DNA from: Ilyonectria destructans
Taxonomy: Eukaryota > Ascomycota > Sordariomycetes > Hypocreales > Nectriaceae
Assembly: GCA_020740775.1 (NCBI GenBank)
Contig: JAHEWK010000010.1
Span: forward strand, 2,356,001 to 2,420,000
DNA length: 64,000 bases
Direction: 5' to 3'
The notes under the pieces are model-generated. The model was not told where the DNA came from, did no database searches, and saw only the letters and a program-made list of their open reading frames with translations. A program made the translations under genes and the position numbers. Of this stretch, positions 53,817 through 64,000 are shown piece by piece; within the stretch, counting starts at the first letter, position 1; each line of letters begins with the position of its first letter.

Positions 53817-54194
53817 ATGTCTAGCCTCCAACTACACGGGGGATCCAGCACGTCACTTGTATTGCTGCTTCAGACTCAGCTAACCGCCCTCAACTTAAGA
53901 CTTCAAAACATCGATGGCTCTCTTAAGGAGATAAATATAAACGAGAGACTTGAGAGTATTGAGGCTACCATCAAGCAGCTGGATATAAGTATTGCAGCAA
54001 CGGGCGGTGGCGGTGGCAGCAGTGTCTTGAATCTGAACAATCCCAACAGGGCGGCAAATGAGCAAGAGATTACAGACAAGGTCACGGAGATTGTGAACCG
54101 CCGTCTTAAAGAGATAAAGGAAGAACGGCGCGCTGCGAGGAAGCAGCGTGCTGGGAAACTCAAAAGGCAACGATTTTGCTGTGTCGTTCTGTGA
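53817..54194 (+). CDS. Small coiled-coil protein with CaaX prenylation box
   Basis: A single exon of 125 residues from ATG 53817. Residues about 15-65 form heptad-like helices (LLLQTQLTALNLRLQNIDGS, RLESIEATIKQLDISIA). A Gly-rich hinge (GGGGGSS) and a second basic helix (ITDKVTEIVNRRLKEIKEER) follow, then a polybasic stretch (ARKQRAGKLKRQR) and the end F-C-C-V-V-L. CVVL is a CaaX box; leucine in last place favours geranylgeranylation, and the preceding cysteine could be palmitoylated. The layout predicts a membrane-attached oligomeric protein, as in small-GTPase tails but without a GTPase. No family name is known to me. Confidence 0.7.
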   Translation: MSSLQLHGGSSTSLVLLLQTQLTALNLRLQNIDGSLKEININERLESIEATIKQLDISIAATGGGGGSSVLNLNNPNRAANEQEITDKVTEIVNRRLKEIKEERRAARKQRAGKLKRQRFCCVVL

Positions 54195-55216
54195 AGTCGA
54201 TTTGACCGACTGTCGACATCGAGCCCAGCGGTCATCGGGAAACACAGTCTACCGGATCCAATCTCCTCCGTTTATCATCCCCGAGATGCTGTTCGCATGG
54301 TCCTACAAGTGGGGCGTGGCACTAGTAGTACCCAACACGACCGTCCAAAGGCCTGAGCTACAGTGGATGCTCGGTATGCTTCTAGAACTTTAGACTATAG
54401 ATGCTCGCTCAGCTTCATTGGGGCCGTGCGAGAAGCGACCTGTTGTTGCAGATGACTGCAGCTGCAGCGCAGTCGACAGGGACTTATCCTTGTAGTATTT
54501 GGTAGAGGAAAGCGCTAGGGGAACGACAATCTTCCGGGCTTGAATGGAGCTCTTTTCGCGGGAGTTTGCGTTGAGGAGCCAGGCAGCGTAGATGTATTGC
54601 TCCGCTTCGGAAGTGTCATCTATCTCGTCGGCCTTGGGATCGTCGACTGCGGGTGAGCGCGTGAAGTGAACTGCCTTCAAACCCTGTTCCTCATTCTCCT
54701 TGCTGGTGACGTTGGATCGGTTGTCTCGGGCCTGCTGTATGTGGTTGCGAATTGGTTCGCAGCAGGGGTGTTGCCCTCCGTCATGCGTTTGGCCTAGTCG
54801 AGGGACTTCTTGAATTACTCTTAATTTCCCCCTTTGTTCCAGCTGGTGTAACGACGCTCGGGGTTTGCAAAAGGGCAGCAGGAGAGCTTCATGTGGCTCG
54901 TGGCCTGTGTGGAGTCGTTTACAAATGTGTCTGTCCAGAGCACAGGTGGAGGGCGTCTGAGTTGCTTTAGGGCAGGGGATCTGCCTCGAACAGAAGTCTC
55001 CTGGTAGTCACGATTCTCAGAGTCGTGCATGCACTTGCTCTTGAAGGTCTGAGAGCCTTAGAGTGCTCTGTGTTCTGTTGGTAATCTCTGAATTCTGTTT
55101 TAAGAGTCTCGTCTGAAGGATAAGCTTTGTTATTTACTAGTCAACCTGTGTTTGTTATCTGCTATAGATGGATGTTTCCTTAATAAGGTAATATACTCTA
55201 TAGACTGCAGAAGAGT
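54195..55216. other. Intergenic with unsupported open frames
   Basis: A minus-strand frame at 54390-54760 reads CCEPIRNHIQQARDNR, ADEIDDTSEAEQYIYAAWLL and IQARKIVVPLALSS, and looks partly coding. A second piece at 54821-54970 reads VLWTDTFVNDSTQATSHMKL. No ATG or splice pair links them, so this may be a decayed gene. Confidence 0.3.
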
Positions 55217-55950
55217 CCCTCGATAAGGGAACCTAATATTTGAATTTACTGTATTTTTATTATGTATATTTTAGTTGCTAAGGCCTAAGTTTGGGTTTTA
55301 AGCTCCTTTTTTTCTATCTACTGGAATTCTGTCTAGACAGAAGGGTTGAAGTCAGAAGGGTTAAATTGAAGCTTAAGATAAAGACCAGTATGCAATAGCC
55401 TTACTATTTAGCTACTGTATCTTCTGGTGATAGGCGTAATACTTACTGTTTGTCTCTACTATTTAAGAATACTAAATCGCTTTAATCTATCTGATACTAT
55501 TAAGTAAAGCTAAAAAGAAACTAAATATATCTCAGTATAATATAAGGCTTATACTCTAGACGGAAACAGTATACTATAGGTATAACTACCCCTCGATAAG
55601 GGAACCTAATATTTGAATTTACTGTATTTTCATTATACATATTATAGTTGCTAAAGCTCAAGTTTGAGTTTCAAGCTGCTTTTTTCTTCTTCTGCCGGAA
55701 TCCTATCTAACCTTTTTCGACCTGCAGCCGTTCTAACCTCAATATCTAAAGAAACCTGTAAATCCCACAACCCGACCTAGAAGGGTTGAATTAAAGCTTC
55801 AGGCAGAGACCAGTATGTAACAACCTTATTGTTCAGCTACTGTTTCTTCTGGTGCTGGGTGTAGCACTTACTGTTTATCTCTACTGTTTGAGAATACTGT
55901 ATGGCTTTAATCTATCTGATGATGTTAAGTAGAGCTAAAAAAAACAAATA
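55217..55950. repeat. Direct duplication, ~373-bp spacing, AT-rich
   Basis: cctcgataagggaacctaat begins copies at 55217 and 55590. Both continue with tatttgaatttactgtattt, then gaccagtatg, cttctggtg, cttactgttt and tttaatctatctgat before diverging near 55527 and 55950. Copy 2 has an extra ~50 bases in the middle. Differences are mainly transitions and the segment is AT-rich. There is no coding frame; it could be the remnant of a transposon end pair. Confidence 0.75.
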
Positions 55951-57787
55951 GGCACGACTATAAATAACAGGTAGATATTGGGGGAGTGGGTATATAACAG
56001 TTAGAAATTAGTCTAGACAGTCGCGAAGATACACACGAGCGATGACGAGTCGGCACTACTTAACGCCGCTCTATGATTACCTTTGGTTCTTACTTCTACG
56101 GATAGCGTAACGGCCGGGATTGGGCGATGATATTACTCCATTTGGGCGATGAAGGCGCTATAGTAGAATTAAAGACTAAATGATATAAAAGCTAGACGTT
56201 GGACTGAGTAGGTTTTAATCATCGGGGATGAGTAACTGTGAGGAGCCGCCTTCTCAGTTCCAAACGAAAGTGAAGTAAAATAATGCAGACTCGTTCAAGA
56301 CCACCACAACCAACTCGTTTCGTCACACTTGGGTCTAGGCAGACTCTCTGAAAGTTAGTGACGAAGGGGGAAGGAGGAAACAGCCAGTTTAATCATACCT
56401 CGCTCAGTAGTAGCCCTTCATTTCCCACAAGTATGGGACTGGTTCTGGCCGTAGATAACACCGCATTGAGAGCACTGAAGTTGCGTGTTGAAAGAGGGCA
56501 TGTTTGTTGCTGAGGATCTTCGAGGGGATATCCAAGGAGGACGCTTGGGGTAGATCAAATGAAAAATAATAAGAGTCTGATTGTACGAAGCTATCGAAAA
56601 GAGGCTTACATTTTGAGGGAACTTGGAAGGCGTGGCTTTATACCTGGATGATGTCTGCTCTCGGTGTGGCCTGTTCAAGATTGCTGCCTAAGTCGGACCA
56701 CCGGAAGTTGGGCACCATCCCCGCTCGCGCTGGAATAGCAGTCGAGCCGGTCTGGCCCGGAAAGGGAGGTGGCAACTTATTGGGGGTGCCCAACCTCTGT
56801 TGGTCCGACTTCTGTTGGTCCGACTTAGAACACAACCCTTGTCAAGTCAGCCAGTAAAATCGAGCGCTCCATAATGCAGAGCTAAAAAAGGAAATAATAT
56901 ACTCTGTACCTTGAAAACCACTATTCGGATTGGTGACAAGAAATAAGAAGATAAGGGAGTGTGACGGTAATTAGACGTGAGTGCTCCTGAAAGTGTGATC
57001 CCTCCCGCGAAATTCGTTGCTCCATCTGAGCACCCACTGAATGACATCGACTACGTTTGTACTGGACACCGTAGCCAAGGCCATCACAGAAAATGACTTT
57101 TACTATATACAAGGCCCGCGGTAGGTCAGCGCATCTTGGAGATGGAGAGGAACAAGGATCAATTTTCAACCACCTCCACAGCTGGCCTGGAATTCTATCG
57201 AGTCACAAGAGACTCAACGCAGCTTCATGCTCCTCGAAAACGGCACACGTATCGAGGTCATTCCATCCAATATTGACGACTGCACAATGTATGAGCTCTA
57301 CCTCTGGCCCTTTGTGGATGCCATCAAGGCTGGAACGTTGAGTGTTATATTTTAGGGTCAGCATGAGACATCTTTAAGACCGGCTTCCGGTCTCAGACTT
57401 CCGGACCAGCCCTCAGTCCCGGAAGCTGCCGGAAACGGAGAGGTCTCTCGAAATGGAAGGAATATAGTAAAGGAGGCCTCAACCTGGAATAGACCATGCT
57501 AAATTCGATCACTTTCCCCCTGCCTTCCGCGCCCTGTTTGACGTAACTGTGCGACAAGCTACATGTAACATACATACGTGATATGACGAACATAGGGAAA
57601 GCGATGTTGACGAAAGTACCATTTAAATTCTCAAACCCTCAGGTTAAACTACTATTCGAGACGTCATTAACTATATCGATGCAAAACAACTTGACCTTTC
57701 ATAATTGTTTGCCCAACACCTCGTCGCACTGCTCAACTTCAGCCAACCGCCGTCAATGTTTATGAGAAGTCATAAGTGTGTGTACTC
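55951..57787. other. Intergenic, mini-frames only
   Basis: A 27-codon frame at 56501-56418 (minus) encodes QCSQCGVIYGQNQSHTCGK with a C-x2-C..H-x-C pattern. A plus-strand frame ending at 57354 reads FMLLENGTRIEVIPSNIDDC, TMYELYLWPFVDAIKAGTL. Neither could be tied to a start or family, so they are left as possible exons or relics. Confidence 0.3.
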
Positions 57788-59900
57788 TTAACCCAGCGCT
57801 TGAACTCGCTCCTTTAGATGTTGAAGTTCAATGACCACGTCAAGCAGGAACACGTCTTGCAACTCTTCGCTGGCCTCCAGGTCGTCCTGCGGCTCATCAA
57901 GCCCAAAGTCGCACCCAATGCATTTGCGGATGATCCGCGGGTATCTCGCGCCCATCTGGTTCATCAAAATGGCACATAATTTCTCTGCAACATGGTAATC
58001 CGTCCGCCGATTAGTGGGCAACTTCTTCAAGTTGAGAATCTCTTCGCGTAGACTGTGCCATGGGCGCGAGAACCCGACCTCAAGAAGGACAATGCCGAGC
58101 CGGAAGAGAATCTCGTTTCTGGCGCCAGACAGCGATACCTCCTCACTGTTGACCAAAGTGAGATCTGACGCCTTGGAATACTGTGACATGCTCTTTTTGA
58201 TGTGATTGGAGAATTGGACCTGAAAGTGAGGATGTGACAGTTGTATCTCATCCTCTACAGATAGTTCAGTACTGAAGAAGCTGATGTCCTGGCTACGCCA
58301 TGTTTCGGGTAACCATGGCGTCGAATGAAACTGTAACACGGATGCCGCGAGAGAGCCGGCAATTTGTAATGCCACAGGTAACGGTAGACATCGGTGCATA
58401 GAATTTGCGCCGATCCATGCGATTATTGCCTCGAGAGACTTGGGTTCGTCGCAAACTCGCCTGTCCGCTGGCGGGATGTAGAATCTTTGCAGGTGTTTGC
58501 CACCTAGACATCCTATAAAGCATTGCTGCGATGGACAAAGTCGATATTGAGAGTGAAGGTGCTCACAAAAGTCCGAGACTAACATTAAGTCAATGACTTG
58601 CATCTCTGATGCTGTCTCTGGAGGGGCCGGGCCACTGTTGTTGTTCTCCGAAGACGGCTTCCCTCCGGGTGATGTCCCAGAATCATTCCCTGGAATTAAT
58701 TGACTCGGGACGACGTCAAAGTGGACCTTGCGCGGGACTTTCGAGACGTTTTGTGAGGATGAAGGCGCAACAAGAAGCGCTTTTGTTGACAACTTTGTGA
58801 GAGCTGTGCTCAGCTCTTCAAGAGTTTGGTGATCTCCATGCGTTTTGACGATGGCAACCTGGTCCTGACCGCTGCCATCCACGTACTCAACCTCTAGCCA
58901 GAGAGGTCCGGAAAGAGTGTCATCCTGTTTGCTACTCGCATCGACTGTGTCCTCTTGTACGGTCAAGGCAACCTCAAACTTAACCGGCTGAGCTATTCTG
59001 ACCTGTTCAGGTTCGATGCAGGAGACGCTGGCAGCATGGCTTTTATGCTCGCGTGATAAGCAGGTCCAGTCCTTTGCCAGGGTGTCGTATAGTAGGTTTG
59101 AAGCTTGCCGAATTCGCTGGTAGGCTTCGATGTGATTAATGTTGGTCGCTGTTCTCTTCGGCTTCTTTCGTTTCATCATAGCCTTCTCGCCAGTATTCCG
59201 CAGATCTGCGTTTCTGATTTCACTCAGTGTGCTGACGATCTGATTTGTCATGACACTGAAATCTGAGTTGAGATTCCGAAGATCCTCGATGGATGCCGAA
59301 AGGTGAGATTTGCCCAAGGCCAACCTGAGGCGACCGCCCATCCGACTCATCCACTCTTTGCTGCTGCTCGATTGACTCATGTTGGGCTTCAATAAGTTGA
59401 AACATTAGTGATACCCTCGATAGACGATTTCTTCTGGCTTGGGCTCAAGAGCACGAACTTACCTCCGACGATTTCCCCACGACGTTTGCTATGCTTGACA
59501 ACTCCTCGGAAATCTTCCCCAGTGTCGACATAATCTCATCCAGCGTACTTTTGCAGCTCGAAAATGTATCTTTTAAAGAATCGATGCGGCTTCGGTAAAT
59601 ATCCGCCAACGTCAAGTCTATGTCGGCCGTTGGTGAACTTGCATTATTGTTCGAGTCTGTCAATCCAGATATCCATGAGTGGATCAATTCCCGGTCATTA
59701 GTGACAGAAGAGAGGAGGTTAATGGCGTTATTTCTGAAAATTGTTCGCTGAGAGCCGACCTTTGACTGCATACGAACGATTTCCCTCGGGTTGCGAAACG
59801 TCGACAACATGGTTGAGAGCGTCTGGTATTTCTCGAAGGCCATGACAGCGATGGGCACACCGCCGAGGACAGTGCCGACGATGAACTCGACACCGCTCAT
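57788..59900 (-). CDS. HeLo-like/pseudokinase protein (DUF7580 type)
   Basis: Two exons, 59900-59463 and 59386-57788 (76-base intron), give 678 residues. The N-terminus MSGVEFIVGTVLGGVPIAVM, then FRNPREIVRMQSKVGSQRTI and FRNNAINLLSSVTND, is the helical HeLo-like start common in these fungal proteins, with helices up to about residue 200. The C-terminal half resembles a degenerate kinase fold: FIGCLGGKHLQRFYIP, LPLPVALQIAGSLAASVLQF, STPWLPETW, RNEILFRLGIVLLEVGF and YPRIIRKCIGCDFG; no catalytic triad is visible. In other fungi HeLo-type domains permeabilise membranes in regulated cell death and these kinase-like parts act in recognition. It is divergent from the C2H2 gene, 328 bp between starts. 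Confidence 0.8.
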
Positions 59901-60228
59901 CTTCACTCACAGTAGCCGTCCAGTCAACCCGAGGCGCAGACTGTTGTCAGATCGTCGAGCGTGAGCTTCATTCTGCCATCTATGCAGACTGGAAGTTCAG
60001 GTGAGGGGTCAACCTGGATGGAATCGGGCCATAGAACAGATGCAAAGTACAAGGATCTGCAGGTTCATCCTATCAGCATCGAGGTTCTCAGCCAGTTTCG
60101 TCAGCCGCACTTGCGGATTAATAACCCCGCTCAAACTAGACGGCGACATCATCCGCCTTCTGAGCGTAAATCATCACGAAATTCCATAAACATTCGCCAT
60201 TCGGACCAGAGACTTTCATGTAAGCAAC
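59901..60228. promoter_or_regulatory. Shared divergent promoter, HeLo-like and C2H2 genes
   Basis: 328 bases between two opposite start codons, short enough for a bidirectional promoter. No TATA box or known operator was identified. Confidence 0.4.
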
Positions 60229-62949
60229 ATGCCACTGAGACAAGAAGAGGCCATCGATGTGCATAGTTGGCTCTCGGAGCCTGGCGACTACTCTTGCAGC
60301 CTTGGGATCGTTGGCTCATTCTACGGGGCCATCTTCGACCTCTTTGGCAAACTGGTAAAGGCCGTGCAACTCTGCGAGACGTCACGAAATGCGGCTTCAG
60401 AGGCTGCTAGGCTATATAGCCATGAGCTGCGCCGACTGTATCTCTGGGGCGACGGGTTCTCCGTGGAAGAAGGCCATCTTGATGAGATCTTGACTAACGC
60501 CTCCGAACTTCGTCACAATGTCCTGTCACTCTTGTTTCAACTAAGTCGGGTGCTGTCGTCGGAATTTGATCGTGTTGTGGGGTCGGACAAAAGTCAGCTT
60601 CAAGGTCTCTCCGAAGACATGGCCGATCTGAGGCGAATGCAGGAACAAGTCGGCCTCACCTTGCAGGACTCGAGCGCAACCCAGATGAGTCCTTCAGCGG
60701 ACTCGGACTCAGTTTCTGATTCGCGATCCTCAGATACGGGTCAGGAGAACCTCGAAGATATTTCCACATACATCGACTGCTTGATGGATCTCAGCCAGGC
60801 AGTGGAACACCCAGCAATGGACCTCTTTGACGACCTAGACGAGGAGTCGCAACAGGAAGCTGAATTATTTGACGTTTCTACCCCTCAAGCCCTTAGCTAT
60901 TGTCGCAAGATAAGAGACCGATTTCCTCATCTTCCGGTATACCTGGTGGAAAGACTTGGAGAATTAAATGCGGAACGAGCTCTTTGCATATCGCGCGCAG
61001 AAGCGGCGAGAGACCTAGAGCCAGGCACCGTCGGGATCTCAGATAAAGCAGAAGGGGGTCTTGATAACAAGTCTATTACTGATCCGCCAACCGAGTCGCT
61101 CTTTTCGAGCACAAATCCTCGTCTAACCGAGACAACAAAGTCGACAATGCCAACCGAGTCAAGCCTTAGTGCCTCTCCCTACCCTCCTGAGGGCGTGAAA
61201 GATTATTTGGCACCGTCGGCAGCGGGGATGATTGCTAGGAGCAAGAAACCAGCTATGAAACCGACGTTGTCCCTCGATTTCGACGACACAGCGTCAGTGG
61301 CCACCTTTGCCTCATACTCTACCACAGCATCGGCACTCAGCCAGGGACGACCCAGGATACCGCCTGTGCCTGAAGCTGCCGAGACCAGTGGCACGTTCGA
61401 CTGCCCAGCCTGCTGGCGGGGACTACGGGGACCTATGACTCGTATTCAGTGGAAGTAAGTTGCGCCCGATGGTTGTACCAGTTGTGTTGTGAAATGGCGC
61501 CATGGATGACTACAGCCAAGGAGAGTCATGATGAGTCTGTGCTGATAAGATGGTGATAGACAGCATATCTTCGACGATCTCATGCCGTATTGTTGCATTC
61601 ATGAGGAATGCCAGGACGTTTGTCAACCATTTCAAAGGACAAAGCCCTGGGCAATGCATTTGCAATTCCACATGGGACTAATCGCTTGGCCGTCAGCTTG
61701 CCCATTCTGTGGCCCCGAATCAAAGCGTGTTGACCGCGAGGCTTTCTTGAAACATGTCAGCGGCCACCTTCGTGAGGTGTCATTAGCGGCTCTACCTCAT
61801 GCAGCTCGGGAAAGCGATGAGGACGAGGACATTCGCGATGACGATTCGTCACTCCTTAGCTTAACTAGCCACCGGGCTGCCGAGATCGTTGAAGCCTCAG
61901 CGGAGGTTGAGAGTGGTGCCGACAAAGACAACGGACTATCCAGCCTCACCATTTTCCGTTCAGACTCTCTAGTCCTTCCAGCCTTGGTAAACTTGGAATA
62001 TGGGAGTTCACGTGGTGCCCGATTGGATAAGGAAGACGAGGATAATGGAGACGATCCCGGCAGTTTGCCTACAGTGATGCTTACTTGTGAACTCTCCATC
62101 TATTCGAGATGTGACTTTGCCTCAACAAACAGGGAGTTATGGAAGACTCATGTGCTAAGTCATTTCGAAGGAAGAATCCCTTGGGAGGGGTCGTGGGATT
62201 GCTGGTTCTGTGACAAAAAATTCAACCAAGTGGTCGACTCGCAGAAATATGAGGAGGACATGGATGCCAGGGAGCCCTCGTACCTAAACATTCCTCAATT
62301 CCACGAAAGACTAGATCACATTGCCGATCATTTCGTCCACGAGGATCGCAAAATCGACAACGCTCGGCCAAGCATCGGTCTACTCGAATGGCTCGGCCCA
62401 GAACCACAAGCGTCCCCAAAGCTGATCATGACTCGCCTATGCATTCGTTGTGGCACAACATCAATATGGGACCCAGAAATGGTAAAAGGCTGGACGGAAA
62501 CGTGCGATGAATGCGACTTTCGCTCGAAGCCGCAACTGATGGTAAGCTCACCACCGAATGACGGAATGACCTGTTACTCACAAGATTTTCAGTATCAGTA
62601 TTCAGGCGAAATACCCAAAGGCTCGAGATGTGCGACAGAGCCATTCGGCGGTCCAAAGTGCGACCACAAGTGGGCGCAGGCTGGACACAAGCGCTATTGC
62701 CTTATTTGCGAGGTTGCAATTGACCCCAATGCCTGGGATCACATGTGGATACAAAATACTAGAGGTGGCTGGACGGCGTGTTGCTACTGTGGGATCATGT
62801 TGACGGAAACCTCTTCAATCAACAACAACTCGCCTCCGGCTCCCACATCAGTTGATACAGAGCAGGTTAGAGCAGGAACAGCAGAGTACAAAGACACGAA
62901 GAAAAAGGGGGTCTTTGCTCGATTAGGCGAGCGATTCAAGCGGCGTTGA
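60229..62949 (+). CDS. Multi-finger C2H2 fungal protein
   Basis: Two exons, 60229-61454 and 61560-62949 (105-base intron), give 871 residues. The N-terminal ~200 residues are helical (LFGKLVKAVQLCETSRNAAS, ELRHNVLSLLFQLSRVLSS), followed by an acidic/Ser linker. The first finger spans the intron: FDCPACWRGLRG, then WKQHIFDDLMPYCCIHEECQ, the familiar FKDLRPYVC..C type. More Cys/His clusters follow: CPFCGPESKRVDREAFLKHV, GHLREVSLAALP, CWFCDKKFNQ, CIRCGTTS..CDECDF, HKRYCLICEVAID and CCYCG. These proteins are common beside NLR, HET and HeLo genes. Whether they bind nucleic acid or act as partners of the divergent gene is unknown. An upstream GTAAGC/TTGCAG pair (60211-60300) could alter the first 24 residues. 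Confidence 0.82.
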
Positions 62950-63645
62950 AGCTCAAGGCACTGCGTAACATCAGAGAAGACGAGACAAGCTTGGAAGCTC
63001 GAGACGAGAATGAAGAGCAGACCCTGAGCTCCGGTGCTTGAGCGTCGATTACGCGGGAAGGTCGTGGCATCGCAAGCCTCAGGAATAAACCCAGCAGAGC
63101 CTTGTACAGCCATATGCGGCATAGCCTGCCTGGAGTTATTGAAGACGATGGGGAAAGCCTTGGAGAGCGACAGGAAGAACTTGGTCGGCCTGGGAAGCCT
63201 AGAACCAGCCCAAAGGATCTCCCAGAGTACCTGGTGAGGTTCCTTGAAGGGTATCTCTACGACTTTCCAGACCCCGAAATAATCACAGCGGCAGGTCTTG
63301 ACTCACAGCTCCAGGCCATGAATTTCCGGACTGTCCAGGACCTCGAAATCGAGCTATTCCAGAAGCAAGCGGCGCCATGGAAGCAGAAATATATAAACTT
63401 GACTAGCTTACTGAAGAGGCTATTAAAACTGATCTCTATCTGAGTAATATTGAAGAAAAGACATCTAAATTCTAGTTTTAAAGAGAAGGAAAAGTCTAAG
63501 CTAGGTAGAGAGAGAGGGGGGAGAAATGAGAAGGAAGGAAAGACAGAAAGAAATAGAGAAGGAAAGAACTACAGAAAAAAGGTAAACAGATAAGTCTAAC
63601 CAGGTCTAACAGCAAAGCTCAATCTTTACACCATAACTTATTAGA
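62950..63645. other. Intergenic with a coding-looking frame and polypurine tract
   Basis: A plus-strand frame at 63102-63443 reads RPGKPRTSPKDLPEYLVRFL, FPDPEIITAAGL and LEIELFQKQAAPWKQKYINL but has no ATG near its start and no recognised family. 63480-63590 is a polypurine (G/A) tract on the plus strand. Confidence 0.35.
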
Positions 63646-64000
63646 CTAAGACTCAGCTTTCTTCGTAGCCTTTGTTCTCAGTTTCATCATTAGAAACACC
63701 AGCCCGTAAATGCCAATGACAAAAATGACAACAATACCGGCATTTCTCCACCCATAGTACTCTTCTTTGAGATTAATTGTTTTAAGGAAGTCTCCGCCTT
63801 CAGTATACGGGCACACGCGGCAGTCAGCAATTGCGTCCGGGTTGAGGAGATTTGTCCCCGCCCCCATGGCTTGCTGGTAGGCAGTGAGGTATTCACCGCA
63901 GGTTTGGTTGGAGGGCGGGTCGAATATAGCGAGTTCACGGGTATCGCATTTGACAGTCTTAGACCAAGTGGTGAAGACAAGCAGGGAGCTCATAAGATAG
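63646..64000 (-). CDS. PDR-type (ABCG) ABC transporter, C-terminal part only
   Basis: The frame runs off the right edge; only the last ~118 residues are present. The large extracellular loop shows NPPS-type FDPPSNQTCGEYLTAYQQ, MGAGTNLLNPDAIADCRVCP, YTEGGDFLKTINLKEEYYGW and RNAGIVVIFVIGIYGLVF followed by a basic tail, exactly the end of pleiotropic drug resistance transporters. These full transporters export drugs, plant defence compounds and lipids at the plasma membrane. An internal ATG at 63993 is not taken as the start. Confidence 0.9.
   Translation of the reverse strand, partial: YLMSSLLVFTTWSKTVKCDTRELAIFDPPSNQTCGEYLTAYQQAMGAGTNLLNPDAIADCRVCPYTEGGDFLKTINLKEEYYGWRNAGIVVIFVIGIYGLVFLMMKLRTKATKKAES

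Noticed and set aside
63480..63590. Polypurine tract as an LTR retrotransposon signal
   Set aside because: No LTR pair, primer-binding site or reverse-transcriptase remnant nearby.
1..64000. tRNA, rRNA or CRISPR features
   Set aside because: No B-box-bearing cloverleaf candidates, rRNA segments or regularly spaced direct repeats with unique spacers were found by eye.

Overview
The window is nuclear DNA of a filamentous ascomycete (Pezizomycotina, most likely a sordariomycete). The genes have short introns of about 48-107 bases with GT..AG ends and CTAAC/CTGAC-type branch sites. The families are typical of moulds: HET domain, NACHT-associated N-terminal domain, Est1-type domain, fungal C2H2 proteins, pisatin-demethylase-like P450 and LaeA-like methyltransferase. 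Decayed gene copies carry stop codons of the kind repeat-induced point mutation (RIP) makes. No tRNA, rRNA, CRISPR or bacterial-type operon was seen. All exon joins below were derived by hand from frame continuity and splice signals.

Left part (1-27 kb), mostly housekeeping and accessory metabolism. It holds an MFS transporter cut by the left edge, a C2H2 zinc-finger gene broken by one in-frame TGA, a secreted aspartic protease, a zinc alcohol dehydrogenase and two alpha/beta hydrolases. It also holds a carboxylesterase relic, a GPR1/FUN34/yaaH acetate-transporter-like gene, and a 2-oxoglutarate/Fe(II) oxygenase gene split by a 778-bp terminal-inverted-repeat element. Two membrane proteins close this part.

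Middle (28-49 kb). A decayed kinase-like gene, a DUF7053-like gene and a HET-domain gene are followed by a 1022-residue protein that appears to combine a signal peptide, an ectodomain, one membrane span, a cysteine cluster, an Est1-type domain and three C2H2 fingers. After a block of unidentified relics come an EthD protein, a P450, a methyltransferase and an HMT1-type ABC transporter. These four could form a small detoxification or metabolite group; no PKS or NRPS backbone is visible.

Right part (49-64 kb), resembling a fungal immunity/allorecognition neighbourhood. A NACHT-associated N-terminal domain protein without NTPase carries a glycine-rich tail, and its same-strand neighbour is a 98-residue protein made of the same glycine-rich motif plus AKET repeats. 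Further right are a small coiled-coil protein ending in a CaaX prenylation box, repeat-rich DNA, a divergent pair (HeLo-like/pseudokinase protein and multi-finger C2H2 protein, 328 bp apart), and the C-terminus of a PDR-type ABC transporter at the right edge. The shared glycine-rich motif in adjacent genes and the membrane-anchored Est1/C2H2 protein are the best candidates for something undescribed.
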